A stretch of 64,000 nucleotides of DNA from Hormiphora californensis (GCA_020137815.1 CM035358.1:3678292-3742291); one strand, 5' to 3'. Shown: positions 39,527 through 49,630, numbered from the stretch's first letter. Numbers and translations: made by a program. Notes: generated from the sequence alone by a model not told the origin.

Positions 39527-40042
39527 CTCTCTTCTCTCTTCTCTCGAGTGCTCTCCAGACCCTCCCTTTCTCCCCGCCCTATAGGAGAGAGAGACCCTGC
39601 ACTGCTGCTGCAGTGTGTGAGTGGAAGTGCAGTGGAAGTTCAAGTTTCTTACTATCTCTGCATGCTACATTCTTTCTGTATTACCTGAAGTAGTTTCTCG
39701 ACTTTAGCCTCCAGTGCCTCCTTATCCTCCACCTCCTCCACATCCAGAATCTTCTTAGCCTCATCAAATGACATATTTCCAAAGTTCCTGCTGATACTTG
39801 TTGCCTTCATCCATTTCTCTGGGTCTGGTGGGGTGTGATGGGTAGTTGGGTAAAATAATTCATTAGTTAGTACAATTATATGATCAACCCGATAAATTAT
39901 TCATTGTTTTACTTATTTACAATAAGTGTTAAACACAATTATTACCTTGTTTTGCAGCCAAGTATTCCTCCTGGAATGCCTTTCTAAAGCTTCTAGAGAC
40001 TGCAGAGGCAATCTGTGCCAATAAACCCACGGGAGGTCTCAT
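38589..40042 (-). CDS. PAM16: Mitochondrial import motor subunit PAM16/TIM16
   Basis: Four minus-strand exons: 40042-39946, 39824-39685, 39093-39001, 38624-38589, totalling 121 residues (the human protein is 125). The N-terminus has LLAQIASAVSRSFRKAFQEEY, a hydrophobic/basic segment as in Magmas. The J-like domain follows: MSFDEAKKILDVEE, KVEKLL, then NNGFGSKYIQDKVLNAKERID. The protein ends LEQRQEKRAEA. No HPD motif is present in the loop (NDKKDP), as expected for PAM16, which pairs with PAM18 and restrains it at the TIM23 presequence translocase. Intron 2 carries AG and CT microsatellites. It lies head-to-tail with the PLPP6-like gene, 336 bp apart. Confidence 0.9.
39296..39545. repeat. Adjacent (AG)n and (CT)n microsatellites
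   Basis: AG tract 39296-39360 followed by CT tract about 39389-39545, in opposite orientation within one PAM16 intron. They could pair as a hairpin in the transcript. Confidence 0.95.
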
Positions 40043-40378
40043 ATATAACACCTAACAAGGGTATAGAGAGGTATGTTGAGTTTTGTGTCTTGAGAGACCA
40101 GGATAGATTTTTGAAAGGTAGAATATATAAATTGAGGAAGAACGCAGTTATAGTAAAGGTATGATAAACAAAATTAGTATTTACAAGTTAAAATTCAACT
40201 TATCCAAAATATCCCTGACAACATTATTAGGCAATCATAATTAACATGCACGGTTTGATTAACGTCCATTTAGGCGTGAACAGTACACACAGTGAGAAAA
40301 ATAACAAGAATATTGGTTTGAGAAAAAGTGCCGGAAGAGCACACTGCAGCTGCACACGTACGTCATACACACAGTGTG

Positions 40379-40969
40379 TTATACAAACATCAGTGAAGCC
40401 ACGTGACATGCCAAGGCAAACATGCCTACCAGGAGGCCCAGTACCATTCCACCCGCCAGGTCTGAGATATAGTGTCGGCCCATAAACACCCGAGATATCG
40501 TGATTATACCGTAAATAACAGCCAGAATTCGGTACTGGGTCGTTTCAACGTCCATGAAGCAAGATGTTAGGTACCAAAACATTGTCATTCGAGTACAATG
40601 GCCAGAGGGGAAGGAGTACTTGTCAGGACCGTGCGTGAAAAACATGTCAGAGTTATCTTGGTAGGTTGGACGTTGCCGTTTGAAGATGTTTTTAACCGTA
40701 AATTGGGCTATAACGTCCAGTATCTCAGCGATTGAAAAGCTAAGATAAAACCTGAAGTAGCTGGTGAAAGGGAGGATGAGAAGAGAGAATGTTAGTGTTG
40801 GTACTCCACTACCGAGGATCTCAAACACCTTCATGATCTTGTCAAGCAGGAGGAAGGACCAGCTGTTTCTGTCCATTTTACATAACAAAGCAAATTTCCA
40901 GGATAAATCATAGTCGAGTTTTATGATAGTGTCCATCAGAGATCGTTTCTTTTCGTCTGAACCGGCCAT
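40379..40969 (-). CDS. PLPP6: PAP2-family lipid/polyisoprenoid diphosphate phosphatase
   Basis: Single-exon ORF of 196 residues from ATG 40969 (context AGAAATGG). The frame continues upstream to 41041, but only via a TTG codon. All three PAP2 signatures are present: KRQRP (end of KxxxxxxRP), YSFPSGH and SRVFMGRHYISD (SRxxxxxHxxxD), giving the catalytic His/Arg/Asp set. Hydrophobic helices flank them (PTLTFSLLILPF, RILAVIYGIITI, LGLLVGMFALACHV). The DMFFTHGPDKYSFPSGH context matches PLPP6, an ER/nuclear-envelope enzyme acting on presqualene and isoprenoid diphosphates. Transcribed divergently from RIIAD1. Confidence 0.87.
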   Translation of the reverse strand: MAGSDEKKRSLMDTIIKLDYDLSWKFALLCKMDRNSWSFLLLDKIMKVFEILGSGVPTLTFSLLILPFTSYFRFYLSFSIAEILDVIAQFTVKNIFKRQRPTYQDNSDMFFTHGPDKYSFPSGHCTRMTMFWYLTSCFMDVETTQYRILAVIYGIITISRVFMGRHYISDLAGGMVLGLLVGMFALACHVASLMFV

Positions 40970-41338
40970 TTCTAGGAACAAACAGCGGTATTCGCAACTT
41001 CTGACAATTTTTGAAATTGAGAAAATTTTCGGCCTTGGCAAACGTTGCTGGCGCGGGATAAGGCAGCGCTTTTCAATTTTCGGCCGGGCCCGGATTTTGA
41101 AACTTGAGACAAATTTGTTTTGGATTTTTGAAACTATTCAACGACGCATGTAACGTAACGCGCGAAATTGACTTATTCATCGCTGCAAAAAGTGCCGCGC
41201 GGTTGAAATCGGAAGTTTTTGTAAACCAAATATCCGAAAAATTTCAATTTTTGTTGCAGTTTTTAATTTTCGCAACTGAAACCCCTCTCTTCTGTGTGTT
41301 TAACGAGGAAAACACACTGTTAACTATACTGAACAGTC
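40970..41338. promoter_or_regulatory. Divergent promoter region PLPP6/RIIAD1
   Basis: The 369 bp between two divergent start codons is locally CpG-richer than its surroundings (GTAACGTAACGCGCG, GTGCCGCGCGG). Very similar CGCGCGG-rich motifs occur at 61730-61800 and 6305-6360. Inference from arrangement; no transcription start is visible. Confidence 0.45.
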
Positions 41339-41644
41339 ATGGAGCACGCTGTTATCGAAAAAGCAAATCCTATTGCCCTATCAGAGGAGCAGAAAGTCAA
41401 ATTGAATCAATACAAAATTCAGACTCGAAAACACAACGAGGTTTTCCTGCGGAAACATCCTGAAGTAGGATGTTTGGTATCCGATTTCCTGCATGAAGTT
41501 CTCCTGCAGCGTCCTGAGAATGTGGTTGAGTTCGCATCGCAGCATTTTACCCAGCCAGACATACGAAATCGCATCAACTCACAAATCAAAGAGGAGAAGA
41601 AACTTCTTAGGCGAGAGGACCGGAGAGAGACCAAAGACTCTTGA
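41339..41644 (+). CDS. RIIAD1: RIIa-domain protein, RIIAD1 orthologue
   Basis: Single-exon ORF of 101 residues. LSEEQKVKLNQYKIQTR, NEVFLRKHPEVGCLVSDF, LLQRPENVVEFASQHFT and IKEEKKL align with RIIAD1. The RIIa fold (about residues 38-75) is the dimerisation/docking helix pair found in PKA regulatory subunits and many sperm-tail or ciliary proteins, where it binds AKAP-type helices. It is the first gene in a head-to-tail run with DNAJB13 (144 bp to its start codon). Confidence 0.9.
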   Translation: MEHAVIEKANPIALSEEQKVKLNQYKIQTRKHNEVFLRKHPEVGCLVSDFLHEVLLQRPENVVEFASQHFTQPDIRNRINSQIKEEKKLLRREDRRETKDS

Positions 41645-41788
41645 GCGTATTGTTGATCAAATATTGTATTTAGTACGTTGTAATATTGTATATATTGTCC
41701 GCTAGATTTTAATGTTTTCCTTTTAATTGTTTTATTTAAATATCCAATCATGCAAACTTAATCGTAACTTATTTTACCAAGGTAGAAG

Positions 41789-43673
41789 ATGGGTAAGGAC
41801 TACTACAAGATTTTATGTCTGACACGAAGTGCCACCAACGCTGATGTGAAGAAAGCCTACAGGAAATTATCACTAAAATACCACCCTGATCGGTCTGATG
41901 ATCCCAAGGCTGACGAGCTCTTTCTCGAGGTAAATAACAACACTGATTTAGACCAGGATTCCCGTTGCTATACTAGCTATGTAGGTACACTACCTAAACT
42001 AATTCTTGTAATTCCTATAATTTTAGGTATGTATGTACTAGTATTTGGTGATATAATACACACACTCCTATTCATCAGGTAGCCGAGGCATATGATGTGT
42101 TGAGTCAGGCGAATACCCGTGCAGTCTATGATCAGTTTGGCGAGGAGGGGTTAAAGAGCGGTGTCCCCACTACAGATATAGTGGGAGGTTTCTCTGGGGG
42201 ATATGTGTTTCACGGCAACGCAGATAATGTCTTCAGGGAGTTTTTCGGTGGAGACAATCCGTTTAACGAGTTCTTTGAACCCCCCAAGGACCCGGACATG
42301 GCCATCGGTAGGTTGTATTCTAAAATGGAATGAAATTTATTTGGTAAATCTGTTATTTTATCATAACTTAGCGTTAAAACCGTTTGTTCCTCTGCCATTA
42401 GGTTTTGGAGGATTGAGGGGACGTGGTCGACCCAAGCAGGACCCCCCTATCCAGCGAGATCTCGCCCTCACTTTGGAAGAAGTGTACGCAGGATGCATCA
42501 AGAAAATAAAAATTTCCCGCCGAGTGATGAATGATGACGGACACACCTCTTCAATCAGGGACAAGATCCTGACGATTAATGCACGTGCTGGATGGCCTGC
42601 TGGCACCAAGATAACTTTCCAGAAAGAGGGTGATCAAGGTCAGTCTGGAATTGCACAAGTTTGCATTAAATAGTTCCTAGTACCTACCAGTTGATAAGTA
42701 TATTGATTGTGGACGGAGAGACTCGGTAATTTATTTCAGGAAGAATAACGTTTTGTCGTAACAACGACATCATCAGAAGATGTAGTTTTATTTGTTAAAG
42801 TAGTGCTGAAAAGTTTGAAAGTTTTTAAACTTTTGAGCACAAATTAATTTTAGCATTAATTTGAGCATCTTTTGATAATGTCTTCTGATGCAATGAAATG
42901 ATGTCGTTGTTATGAAGAAACGTAATGTTATTCTTCCTGAAACAAATCACCGAGTCCCTCTTCGTCCACAATCAATATATTAACTGATTTATCATGAGTA
43001 TCGAACGTGGCAACACATGAACTTATTAAAATTTATCCTACCTGCCTGCCGATTGTTTTTCCAATTTGTAAATATCTTACAAAGTGACTTACCAACTTCT
43101 CTCCATTCCTAGGACCCAACAACATTCCTGCTGACATTGTATTTGTTGTAAAGGACAAGGACCACCCTCTCTTCAAAAGAGTAGGGGGTGATCTTCACTA
43201 CATCGCTACCATCCCCCTTGCCAAGGCTCTTGTTGGATGTGTCATTGAGGTAATAATATGTTCTTTCCATATTTCCACACGTTCTTTCTATTTTTTGTGC
43301 TGGTTTTGTTTTAATTTTAAAAAAAGTTGAGTAAACAATGTTTGTTGAGGGGATGATCCCTGTAGTGATCTCACGTGGTTCGAAGTTTGGTCAGGCATAG
43401 AAGACTCGGGATGTTACAAAGGTGAACAATGTTTACCCCTAAGTTATAAACTTTACCTACCACCAGGTCCCCACACTTGACGGCCGAAGTTTGAGCATTC
43501 CAGTGAACGACATTGTCCAGCCAGGCTACCAGAAGAGAGTTGTAGGAGAGGGGATGCCCATCTCCAAATCAAAGGATGGACAGAAGGGAGATCTAGTTAT
43601 TGGTTTTGATATTGTATTCCCGACCAAGCTTGAAGTGCACCAGAAGGCCCTGATAAAACAGGCTCTACAATAA
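41789..43673 (+). CDS. DNAJB13: DnaJ homolog subfamily B member 13 (radial-spoke J protein)
   Basis: Five exons: 41789-41929, 42079-42307, 42402-42638, 43113-43249, 43467-43673, giving 316 residues, the same length as the human protein. The J domain occupies residues 1-70 ([23 protein letters not shown] present as YHPDRSDD). [18 protein letters not shown] and FNEFF form the G/F-like linker. C-terminal client-binding domains include [46 protein letters not shown] and VGEGMP. These match DNAJB13, a component of radial spokes in motile cilia and sperm flagella. Unlike the human protein, which has HPL, the HPD triplet needed to stimulate Hsp70 is intact. Intron 3 contains a 280-bp inverted-repeat element. 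Confidence 0.94.
42699..42979. mobile_element. 280-bp inverted-repeat MITE in DNAJB13 intron 3
   Basis: TATATTGATTGTGGACG, CTCGGTAATTTATTTCAGGA and AATAACGTTT are mirrored at the other end with a few changes. TA-rich edges suggest TA target duplication. Confidence 0.75.
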
Positions 43674-43856
43674 TGAGAGACAATCCGAGAGAAACTGTCA
43701 GAGAGAGAGAGAGAGAGAGTGTGTGTTGTCAGATGTAAATATATGTGTATTATGCGTGATTTGTACAGCTCAAATTGAACCACGCTGGCGATATGTTTTG
43801 GAACTTGTTTTGTTGATATGTTTTACATCTGTAATTACATCCACCAAACCCTTAGC

Positions 43857-44048
43857 ATGTCAGGAAAAGGTGAAAGTCTCGAAGATTTGGTGGGGAACTT
43901 TCATAAGCAAGTTAAAAACTCAGATTGGTTAAAGGAAAATACTACTGAAAAGTGGATCTCCGAAAACAAGGAACTTCACCAGCAGATGCAGGATGAGAAG
44001 AAACGGTTAGAAGCTGAACGTGAGGCGAAAAAGAAGGAATCGTCTTAA
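43857..44048 (+). CDS. Small charged coiled-coil protein, unrecognised
   Basis: ORF of 63 residues from an ATG preceded by CCAAACCCTTAG-C, so a splice acceptor may lie directly before the start. MSGKGESLEDLVGNFHKQVK, then SDWLKENTTEKWISENKELH, then a Gln/Glu/Lys/Arg-rich helix ending KKKESS. It is probably a helical or coiled-coil polypeptide with no membrane segment. An AATAAA follows at about 44050. It sits 183 bp after DNAJB13 and 285 bp before SPAG8 on the same strand, and I see no poly(A) signal between DNAJB13 and it. I do not recognise a family. The location suggests a ciliary role, which is inference only. Confidence 0.55.
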   Translation: MSGKGESLEDLVGNFHKQVKNSDWLKENTTEKWISENKELHQQMQDEKKRLEAEREAKKKESS

Positions 44049-44206
44049 ATCAATAAATCATAGAGACTGGTATATGACTTGATATGGATATGGGCTTTCG
44101 AATTATTTGTATTGAATTTTATTTCTCGACACTTTAACTTGATAACACATCTCACACTCTCCAACAGCTTGAAAACAACGGACAGAGTGTGCGCGCGTGA
44201 TATTTT

Positions 44207-44220
44207 GTTGCTATAGAAAC
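44207..44220. promoter_or_regulatory. RFX X-box-like element upstream of SPAG8
   Basis: GTTGCTATAGAAAC fits the imperfect palindrome GTYRCC-AT-RGNAAC recognised by RFX factors, with substitutions at positions 6 and 11. It lies 114 bp before the SPAG8 ATG within a CGCGCG-rich patch, the usual spacing for ciliary gene X-boxes. Confidence 0.55.
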
Positions 44221-44333
44221 TCGCGCGAAGATAGGGAGGCAAGGTATTGTCAGCAGCGCAGCAGTAGACCCCCTTCCCTCGTGTGTAACTGAAACATTCA
44301 TTATTCAACCTCTCCCTCTCTCCCTCTCTAGCA

Positions 44334-45236
44334 ATGACACAGACGCACATACACGGAAAAGTGCTAATTGAGAATTGGGTGGAGGAGAGAGCATGTGAGG
44401 GGTATGATGTCGAACGGTCAGCTCCTGAGGTAAACTGGTCTGGTCACACGGGCATCATCACGACCAAGAGTGTTGGCGAGGAGTTATCGACCACAGTGAG
44501 AGAGACTTATCGACCTCCTTCGGGCAACAAAATCAGACAGAAAGGTATAGTAAATCATTCAAGGTACATAGACCTGTTTCGACTAAATTTCCTACTAAAT
44601 GTTTCCTCCCGATCTAACCTGAAAATCAGAATATCTGTTCAGGAGTAAGAAGGTCAATGTTAGAGGAGGGAATTTATCGACAAGTCACTCAGGATGTCAC
44701 ACTTGAACGACAACCAAAACCGGTACGTTTCGAAACACATGAACTCTCTTTTCCTTCTACCCGTCTGTTTGAATCTGAATTTATTCTGAATGTATTCTAA
44801 TGTTTTCAAACCTCTCTCCCAGATAGTACCAGACTACCAGAGCACCACACACAAGGATTACGAAACGGAGTTCGTGTCTGACTGGCCCGAGCCAGAGACA
44901 CACCACAACCTACTCAAGGAACTTCCCGTGTCATACTGGACCGATAATGTCAAAAAAGGTATTTTGAGCTCAATTGAGGCTCCCACCCATACCTTTTGTT
45001 TGTCAAAATAAAGCTCAATATTGCAGACTCTCACTGTAATATATTCGTCTAGATATAAATTTAACCCCGCCTTCCCCCGCTCTGCAGGTATTGATGGTGT
45101 GACGCAGGTTCGAGCGGTTGGGTCACCGTTCAAGAAGAACACAGCGTTCAGCACCCCAACTGAGGTCTATATGGATCAGAGGAAGCCGTATGAAGAAGAT
45201 GAACTGGTCCAAGAACCCCTCTCCCGTCACTCCTAA
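44334..45236 (+). CDS. SPAG8: SPAG8-like axonemal microtubule protein
   Basis: Four exons: 44334-44544, 44643-44722, 44823-44958, 45088-45236, giving 191 residues. GKVLIENWVEERA at the start, HTGIITTK, YRPPSGNKIRQKGVRRSMLE, ESLV-like HKDYETEF and GSPFKKNTAFSTP match the conserved C-terminal half of SPAG8. The long repetitive N-terminus of mammalian SPAG8 is absent, so the protein starts at the conserved core. SPAG8 is a sperm and ciliary protein located inside doublet microtubules. The protein is soluble, Pro- and charge-rich. The X-box-like site upstream and the neighbours RIIAD1 and DNAJB13 support a ciliary role. Confidence 0.85.
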
Positions 45237-45570
45237 TTATCATCTAATTATCGAAATAGGACATTAAATATACGATACAGATAGGGACTGTCTTGTGTGT
45301 GAGTGTTCGTGATATTATATCTCTTTCCTTCCGACAAGTTTTCCACCCCTTGATTGCATTTGACTAAATGATTTATTGTGACAGCTGTAGAACATTTGGG
45401 AATTTAGAAACTTATCTGGTGACATTTTATAAGAGTGCATTATTCATTTGACCTTGTACATAATATGTATATTATTTGTTTCTGTGGATGTTTATTTGAA
45501 GCGTATTAATTTTCCTTCCCTCACACAACCCCTAATATCCAAGATTCTTTTTCTCAATTTACATCTCCAG

Positions 45571-45670
45571 ATATGTACAGATCTGAAGTGATAGAAAGAG
45601 GATGGCTGTTTGTCAAGGTGCAGTCTGTTGTGTCTCAGATTTGGTTACATGTTCTGCAGCAGTGCAGTGG
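45571..45670 (+). CDS. Candidate orphan exon
   Basis: An open 100-bp segment between a good acceptor (ACATCTCCAG) and donor (GG-GTGAGT). It would encode MYRSEVIERGWLFVKV and SVVSQIWLHVLQQC, entering in phase 1 and leaving in phase 2. The composition is protein-like. I cannot join it to any other exon or name a family; it could be an upstream exon of an unrecognised gene or chance. Confidence 0.3.
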
Positions 45671-45708
45671 GTGAGTTATATTAAAAGTTAAATTGTCAAT
45701 TTGCTGTC

Positions 45709-45781
45709 GGGGGACTAGCTCAAATGGTAGAGCGCTCGCTTAGCATGTGAGAGGTACCGGGATCAATGCCCGGGTTCTCCA
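45709..45781 (+). tRNA. tRNA-Ala (AGC)
   Basis: Complete cloverleaf: acceptor GGGGGAC/GTTCTCC (all pairs or G-U), D-arm GCTC...GAGC, anticodon stem CTCGC/GTGAG around TTAGCAT (anticodon AGC), T-arm CCGGG-ATCAATG-CCCGG, discriminator A. The A-box TAGCTCAAATGG and B-box GATCAATGC are intact. A T5 tract at 45789-45793 serves as the Pol III terminator. No intron. Confidence 0.95.
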
Positions 45782-45788
45782 GTCTGAC

Positions 45789-45793
45789 TTTTT
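45789..45793 (+). terminator. Pol III T-tract terminator
   Basis: TTTTT eight bases after the tRNA-Ala 3' end, followed by TTTT at 45797. Confidence 0.75.
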
Positions 45794-46051
45794 GCCTTTT
45801 CTAGGTCGATTTCCGCCCATATTACGGGCATATTTTTTTATTATTTTAAGCGCTTCATCATTGAGATCAGAGTGATATTTTTGGCCCAAATCAGGAAAAT
45901 CCTACTCAACATAAAACATACCAATGGAAATTCCATTGACATGATTTATCAAATTGAGTAGGTTTTTCCTAATAGTAATTTGGACCAAAAATTCCATTGG
46001 AATGTTGGTTATTGATAACTGAGTAGGGCTTTGAATGGGGATAATTTATGC

Positions 46052-47362
46052 TTAAGGGTACACCTGGCGTTTTTCATCATCGAGTGCCCAACCAAATGAC
46101 TTCACCAAGGTTTAGCTCATACAAAATGGACCTCAAATATGCAATTTTAGCCCTAAAGTCGAATTCATATTTTTGCTACAGCCTATTTTCAAAGTGGCGT
46201 TTTTTCAATTTTTGTTGGAATTTTTAACCTCAGGACCACTTTTTTTGAGATAGAAACATTAAATTCTTGAAATTTGAAGAGAATATAAAGGTGAATAAAC
46301 CCAAAGAAGGATTTTTGAAATGGAGCTTATTTCTGGCCATGAGAAGGGTTTACTTTTTTGCTTCTTTGACACGCTGGCTGAGAATGTTCCCATGCTTCAT
46401 TAGAGATGAAAATCTGGAAATAGTTGCTCAAAACGATTATCTATGTGGCCCAAAAATTTTGGAACTTTCCCGCCAAAGATGTGGTGTACAGAGCTTATTT
46501 TGTGAAACCCGTCTTTTTGAAAAAGAGAGGAATTCCCTGTATCTCCAAAACGGATGATCGTAGAGACCTAGAACCAAGCTTAATCGATTCAGAAGGTCCG
46601 ATTTTGGGGGGGTCTTCTGAGAGACATTTTGCTCCTACTCCAACCGTTTTTGCTGTAATTGCAAAAAACCAATTCTATGAAAAGGGGGAACAACTCTATT
46701 CCAGTAGCCTGCTTCGGGCTGATTTCCCCCTTACTTGCTGATACCTTTTTCGCAATTACAGCAAAAACGGTTGGAGTAGGAGCAAAATGTCTCTCAGAAG
46801 ACCCCCCCAAAATCGGACCTTCTGAATCGATTAAGCTTGGTCCTAGGTCTCTACGATCATCAGTTTTGGAGATACAGGGAATTCCTCTCTTTTTCAAAAA
46901 GACGGGTTTCACAAAACAAGCTCTGTACACCACATCTTTGGCGGGAAAGTTCCAAAATTTTTGGGCCACATAGATAATCGTTTTGAGCAACTATTTCCAG
47001 ATTTTCATCTCTAATGAAGCATGGGAACATTCTCAGCCAGCGTGTCAAAGAAGCAAAAAAGTAAACCCTTCTCATGGCCAGAAATAAGCTCCATTTCAAA
47101 AATCCTTCTTTGGGCTTATTCGCCTTTATATTCTCTTCAAATTTCAAGAATTTAATGTTTCTATCTCAAAAAAAGTGGTCCTGAGGTTAAAAATTCCAAC
47201 AAAAATTGAAAAAACGCCACTTTGAAAATAGGCTGTAGCAAAAATATGAATTCGACTTTAGGGCTAAAATTGCATATTTGAGGTCTATTTTGTATGACCT
47301 AAACCCTAGTGAAGTCATTTGGTTGGGCACTCGATGATGAAAAACGCCAGGTGTACCCTTAA
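46052..47362. mobile_element. 1.3-kb foldback with TTAA target site
   Basis: TTAAGGGTACACCTGGCG at the left edge is mirrored as CGCCAGGTGTACCCTTAA at the right. Arms of about 620 bp flank a short spacer near 46670-46750. Matching ORFs (96 and 95 residues) on opposite strands show near-identity of the arms. TTAA target duplications are typical of piggyBac and Kolobok superfamilies. No transposase is encoded. Confidence 0.85.
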
Positions 47363-47834
47363 TATTATTAAATACTCAGTATGTGATTCTCATTGAAAAG
47401 TGGAGATAACTCAGTGAATAGTGATATATTACACCCACACTACACCACACCACACCCACAGTGCTGAATGCTCCCATTTTCCACTTTTCCTCATAAGATC
47501 CGTGCAGTAGGTCTTTTTCGAGACATTGGAGAGATCATATGGAGGGGGCAGGAAAGTGGATGAAGAGAGAGAGAGGGGCTGAGTTCGAGACTACACGATA
47601 AATACCCTACCTTCCATGCCCTTCCTTGTATGAGCCTCATTGCAGTTAACTCTACAAATTCTTTGTCGTTACCCTGGGGTAAAGACAAGGGAGAGATTGA
47701 ATATACCCAATACCCACTTACATATTCAATCACTCCTTTGTCTTAACTTACTAGCACACACTTGCTAACTAGCGCTATATCAAGTTCTATCTCTCCCTTT
47801 GTTACCTACAAACAAAGCCATCGTCTCTTCCTAG
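47363..47834. other. Spacer between two foldbacks
   Basis: No confirmed gene. A minus-strand segment at about 47613-47682 (NDKEFVELTAMRLIQGRAWK between CCCCAG and GTAGGG) looks exon-like but cannot be linked to anything. Confidence 0.4.
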
Positions 47835-49443
47835 TAGCTGGTATTAATAAACGGGGATTCGCGGATTCGCGGATAATGTCCCGGATCGCGGATAAAATCG
47901 CGGATAATTAATCCCGGATTGGATTGCGGATCGCGGATAAGTAATCACGGATTGCGGATTGGGGATAAGTGATTGCGGATCGCGGATTGCGGATTGCGGA
48001 TCGCGGATCGCGGATAAGTAATCGCGGATTGCGGATCGCGGATTGCGGATCGCGGATTGCGGATCGCGGATAAGTAATCGCGGATTGCGGATCGCGGATA
48101 AGTAATCGCGGATTGCGGATCGCGGATAAGTAATCGCGGATTGCGGATAAAAAATCGCGGATAAAAAATCGCGGATAGAAAATCGCGGATAAAAAATCGC
48201 GGATAAAAAATCGCGGATAAAAAATCTCGGATAAAAAATCTCGGATAAAAAATCGCGGATAAAAAATCGCGGATAAAAAATTGCGGATAAAAAATCGCGG
48301 ATAAAAAATCGCGGATAGAAAATCGCGGATAAAAAATCGCGGATAAAAAATCGCGGATAAAAAATCTCGGATAAAAAATCTCGGATAAAAAATCGCGGAT
48401 AAAAAATCGCGGATAAAAAATCGCGGATAACGTTTTTATCTCTTTTTAGGCAACTTGTGGTCATTCTTAGGTGATTTTGATCGATTCCAGGTCATTTTGC
48501 TCATTTCTATGTCAATTTGGCCATTTCTGTACCATTTCTTGGCCACGTTGGTCAATTCTAGTTCATTTCCAGGTCATTCCTGTATATAGTGCATTGTGCT
48601 AGACCATTTTCGTGTGGATTTAGATGGTTCTGGGACACTTTGGTCAATAACAAGTAATTTATGTGTATATTTGGATACTTTTAGGACTCTAATGTGACCG
48701 AAGTGTCCTAGAACCATCTAAATCCACACGAAAATGGTCTAGCACAATGCACTATATACAGGAATGACCTGGAAATGAACTAGAATTGACCAACGTGGCC
48801 AAGAAATGGTACAGAAATGGCCAAATTGACATAGAAATGAGCAAAATGACCTGGAATCGATCAAAATCACCTAAGAATGACCACAAGTTGCCTAAAAAGA
48901 GATAAAAACGTTATCCGCGATTTTTTATCCGCAATTTTTTATCCGCGATTTTTTTATCCGCGATTTTTTATCCGCGATTTTTATCCGAGATTTTTTATCC
49001 GCGATTTTTTATCCGCGATTTTTTATCCGAGATTTTTTATCCGAGATTTTTTATCCGCGATTTTCTATCCGCGATTTTTTATCCGCGATTTTTTATCCGC
49101 GATTTTCTATCCGCGATTTTTTATCCGCGATTTTTTATCCGCGATCCGCAATCCGCGATTACTTATCCGCGATTACTTATCCGCGATCCGCGATCCGCAA
49201 TCCGCAATCCGCAATCCGCGATCACTTATCCCCGATCCGCAATCCGCGATCCGCGATCCGCGATCCGCGATCCGCAATCCGCGATCCACAATCCGCAATC
49301 CGCGATCACTTATCCCCGATCCGCAATCCGTGATTACTTATCCGCGATCCGCAATCCAATCCGGGATTAATTATCCGCGATTTTATCCGCGATCCGGGAC
49401 ATTATCCGCGAATCCGCGAATCCCCGTTTATTAATACCAGCTA
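47835..49443. mobile_element. 1.6-kb foldback with arms of ATCCGCGAT-type tandem repeats
   Basis: TAGCTGGTATTAATAAACGG at the left edge is mirrored at 49424-49443. Each arm has an outer array of GCGGATAAAAAATC or GCGGATTGCGGAT units (about 500-590 bp) and an inner unique segment of about 220 bp; the spacer near 48640-48700 is short. ORFs of about 200 residues on both strands (FIRDFLSAIFYPRF repeats) are repeat artefacts. TA at both edges may be the target duplication. Confidence 0.88.
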
Positions 49444-49468
49444 ATGTGTCTGAAAACTGCACCGTCAA

Positions 49469-49630
49469 CTGTCAGAGCATTGGCCTTACCCTATTCTCAG
49501 CGTGCGAGAACTGTGTTCAGAACATTGGCCTGACCTGTCAGGCCAATGCTCTGACCAGTGACCACAGTTCTCGCGCGCTCCGAGAATAGGGTCAGGCTCC
49601 GAGAATAGGGTCAGAACATTGGCCTGACAG
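49469..49630. repeat. Short compound palindrome
   Basis: CTGTCAGAGCATTGGCC and its complement, TTGGCCTGACAG, and CTATTCTC/GAGAATAG pair across 160 bp, with one internal duplication (CTCCGAGAATAGGGTCAG twice). Confidence 0.75.

Noticed and set aside
40970-41041. Longer N-terminus for the PLPP6-like protein
   Set aside because: The extension depends on a TTG start; the first ATG at 40969 has a good context and gives a normal length.
47613-47682. Possible minus-strand exon NDKEFVELTAMRLIQGRAWK
   Set aside because: Only about 23 codons, with no neighbouring exon in a compatible phase that I could identify.
47844-49434. Two ORFs of about 200 residues with FIRDFLSAIFYPRF repeats
   Set aside because: They come from tandem GCGGATAAAAAATC units in both arms of a foldback; mirrored ORFs on opposite strands show they follow from repeat structure.
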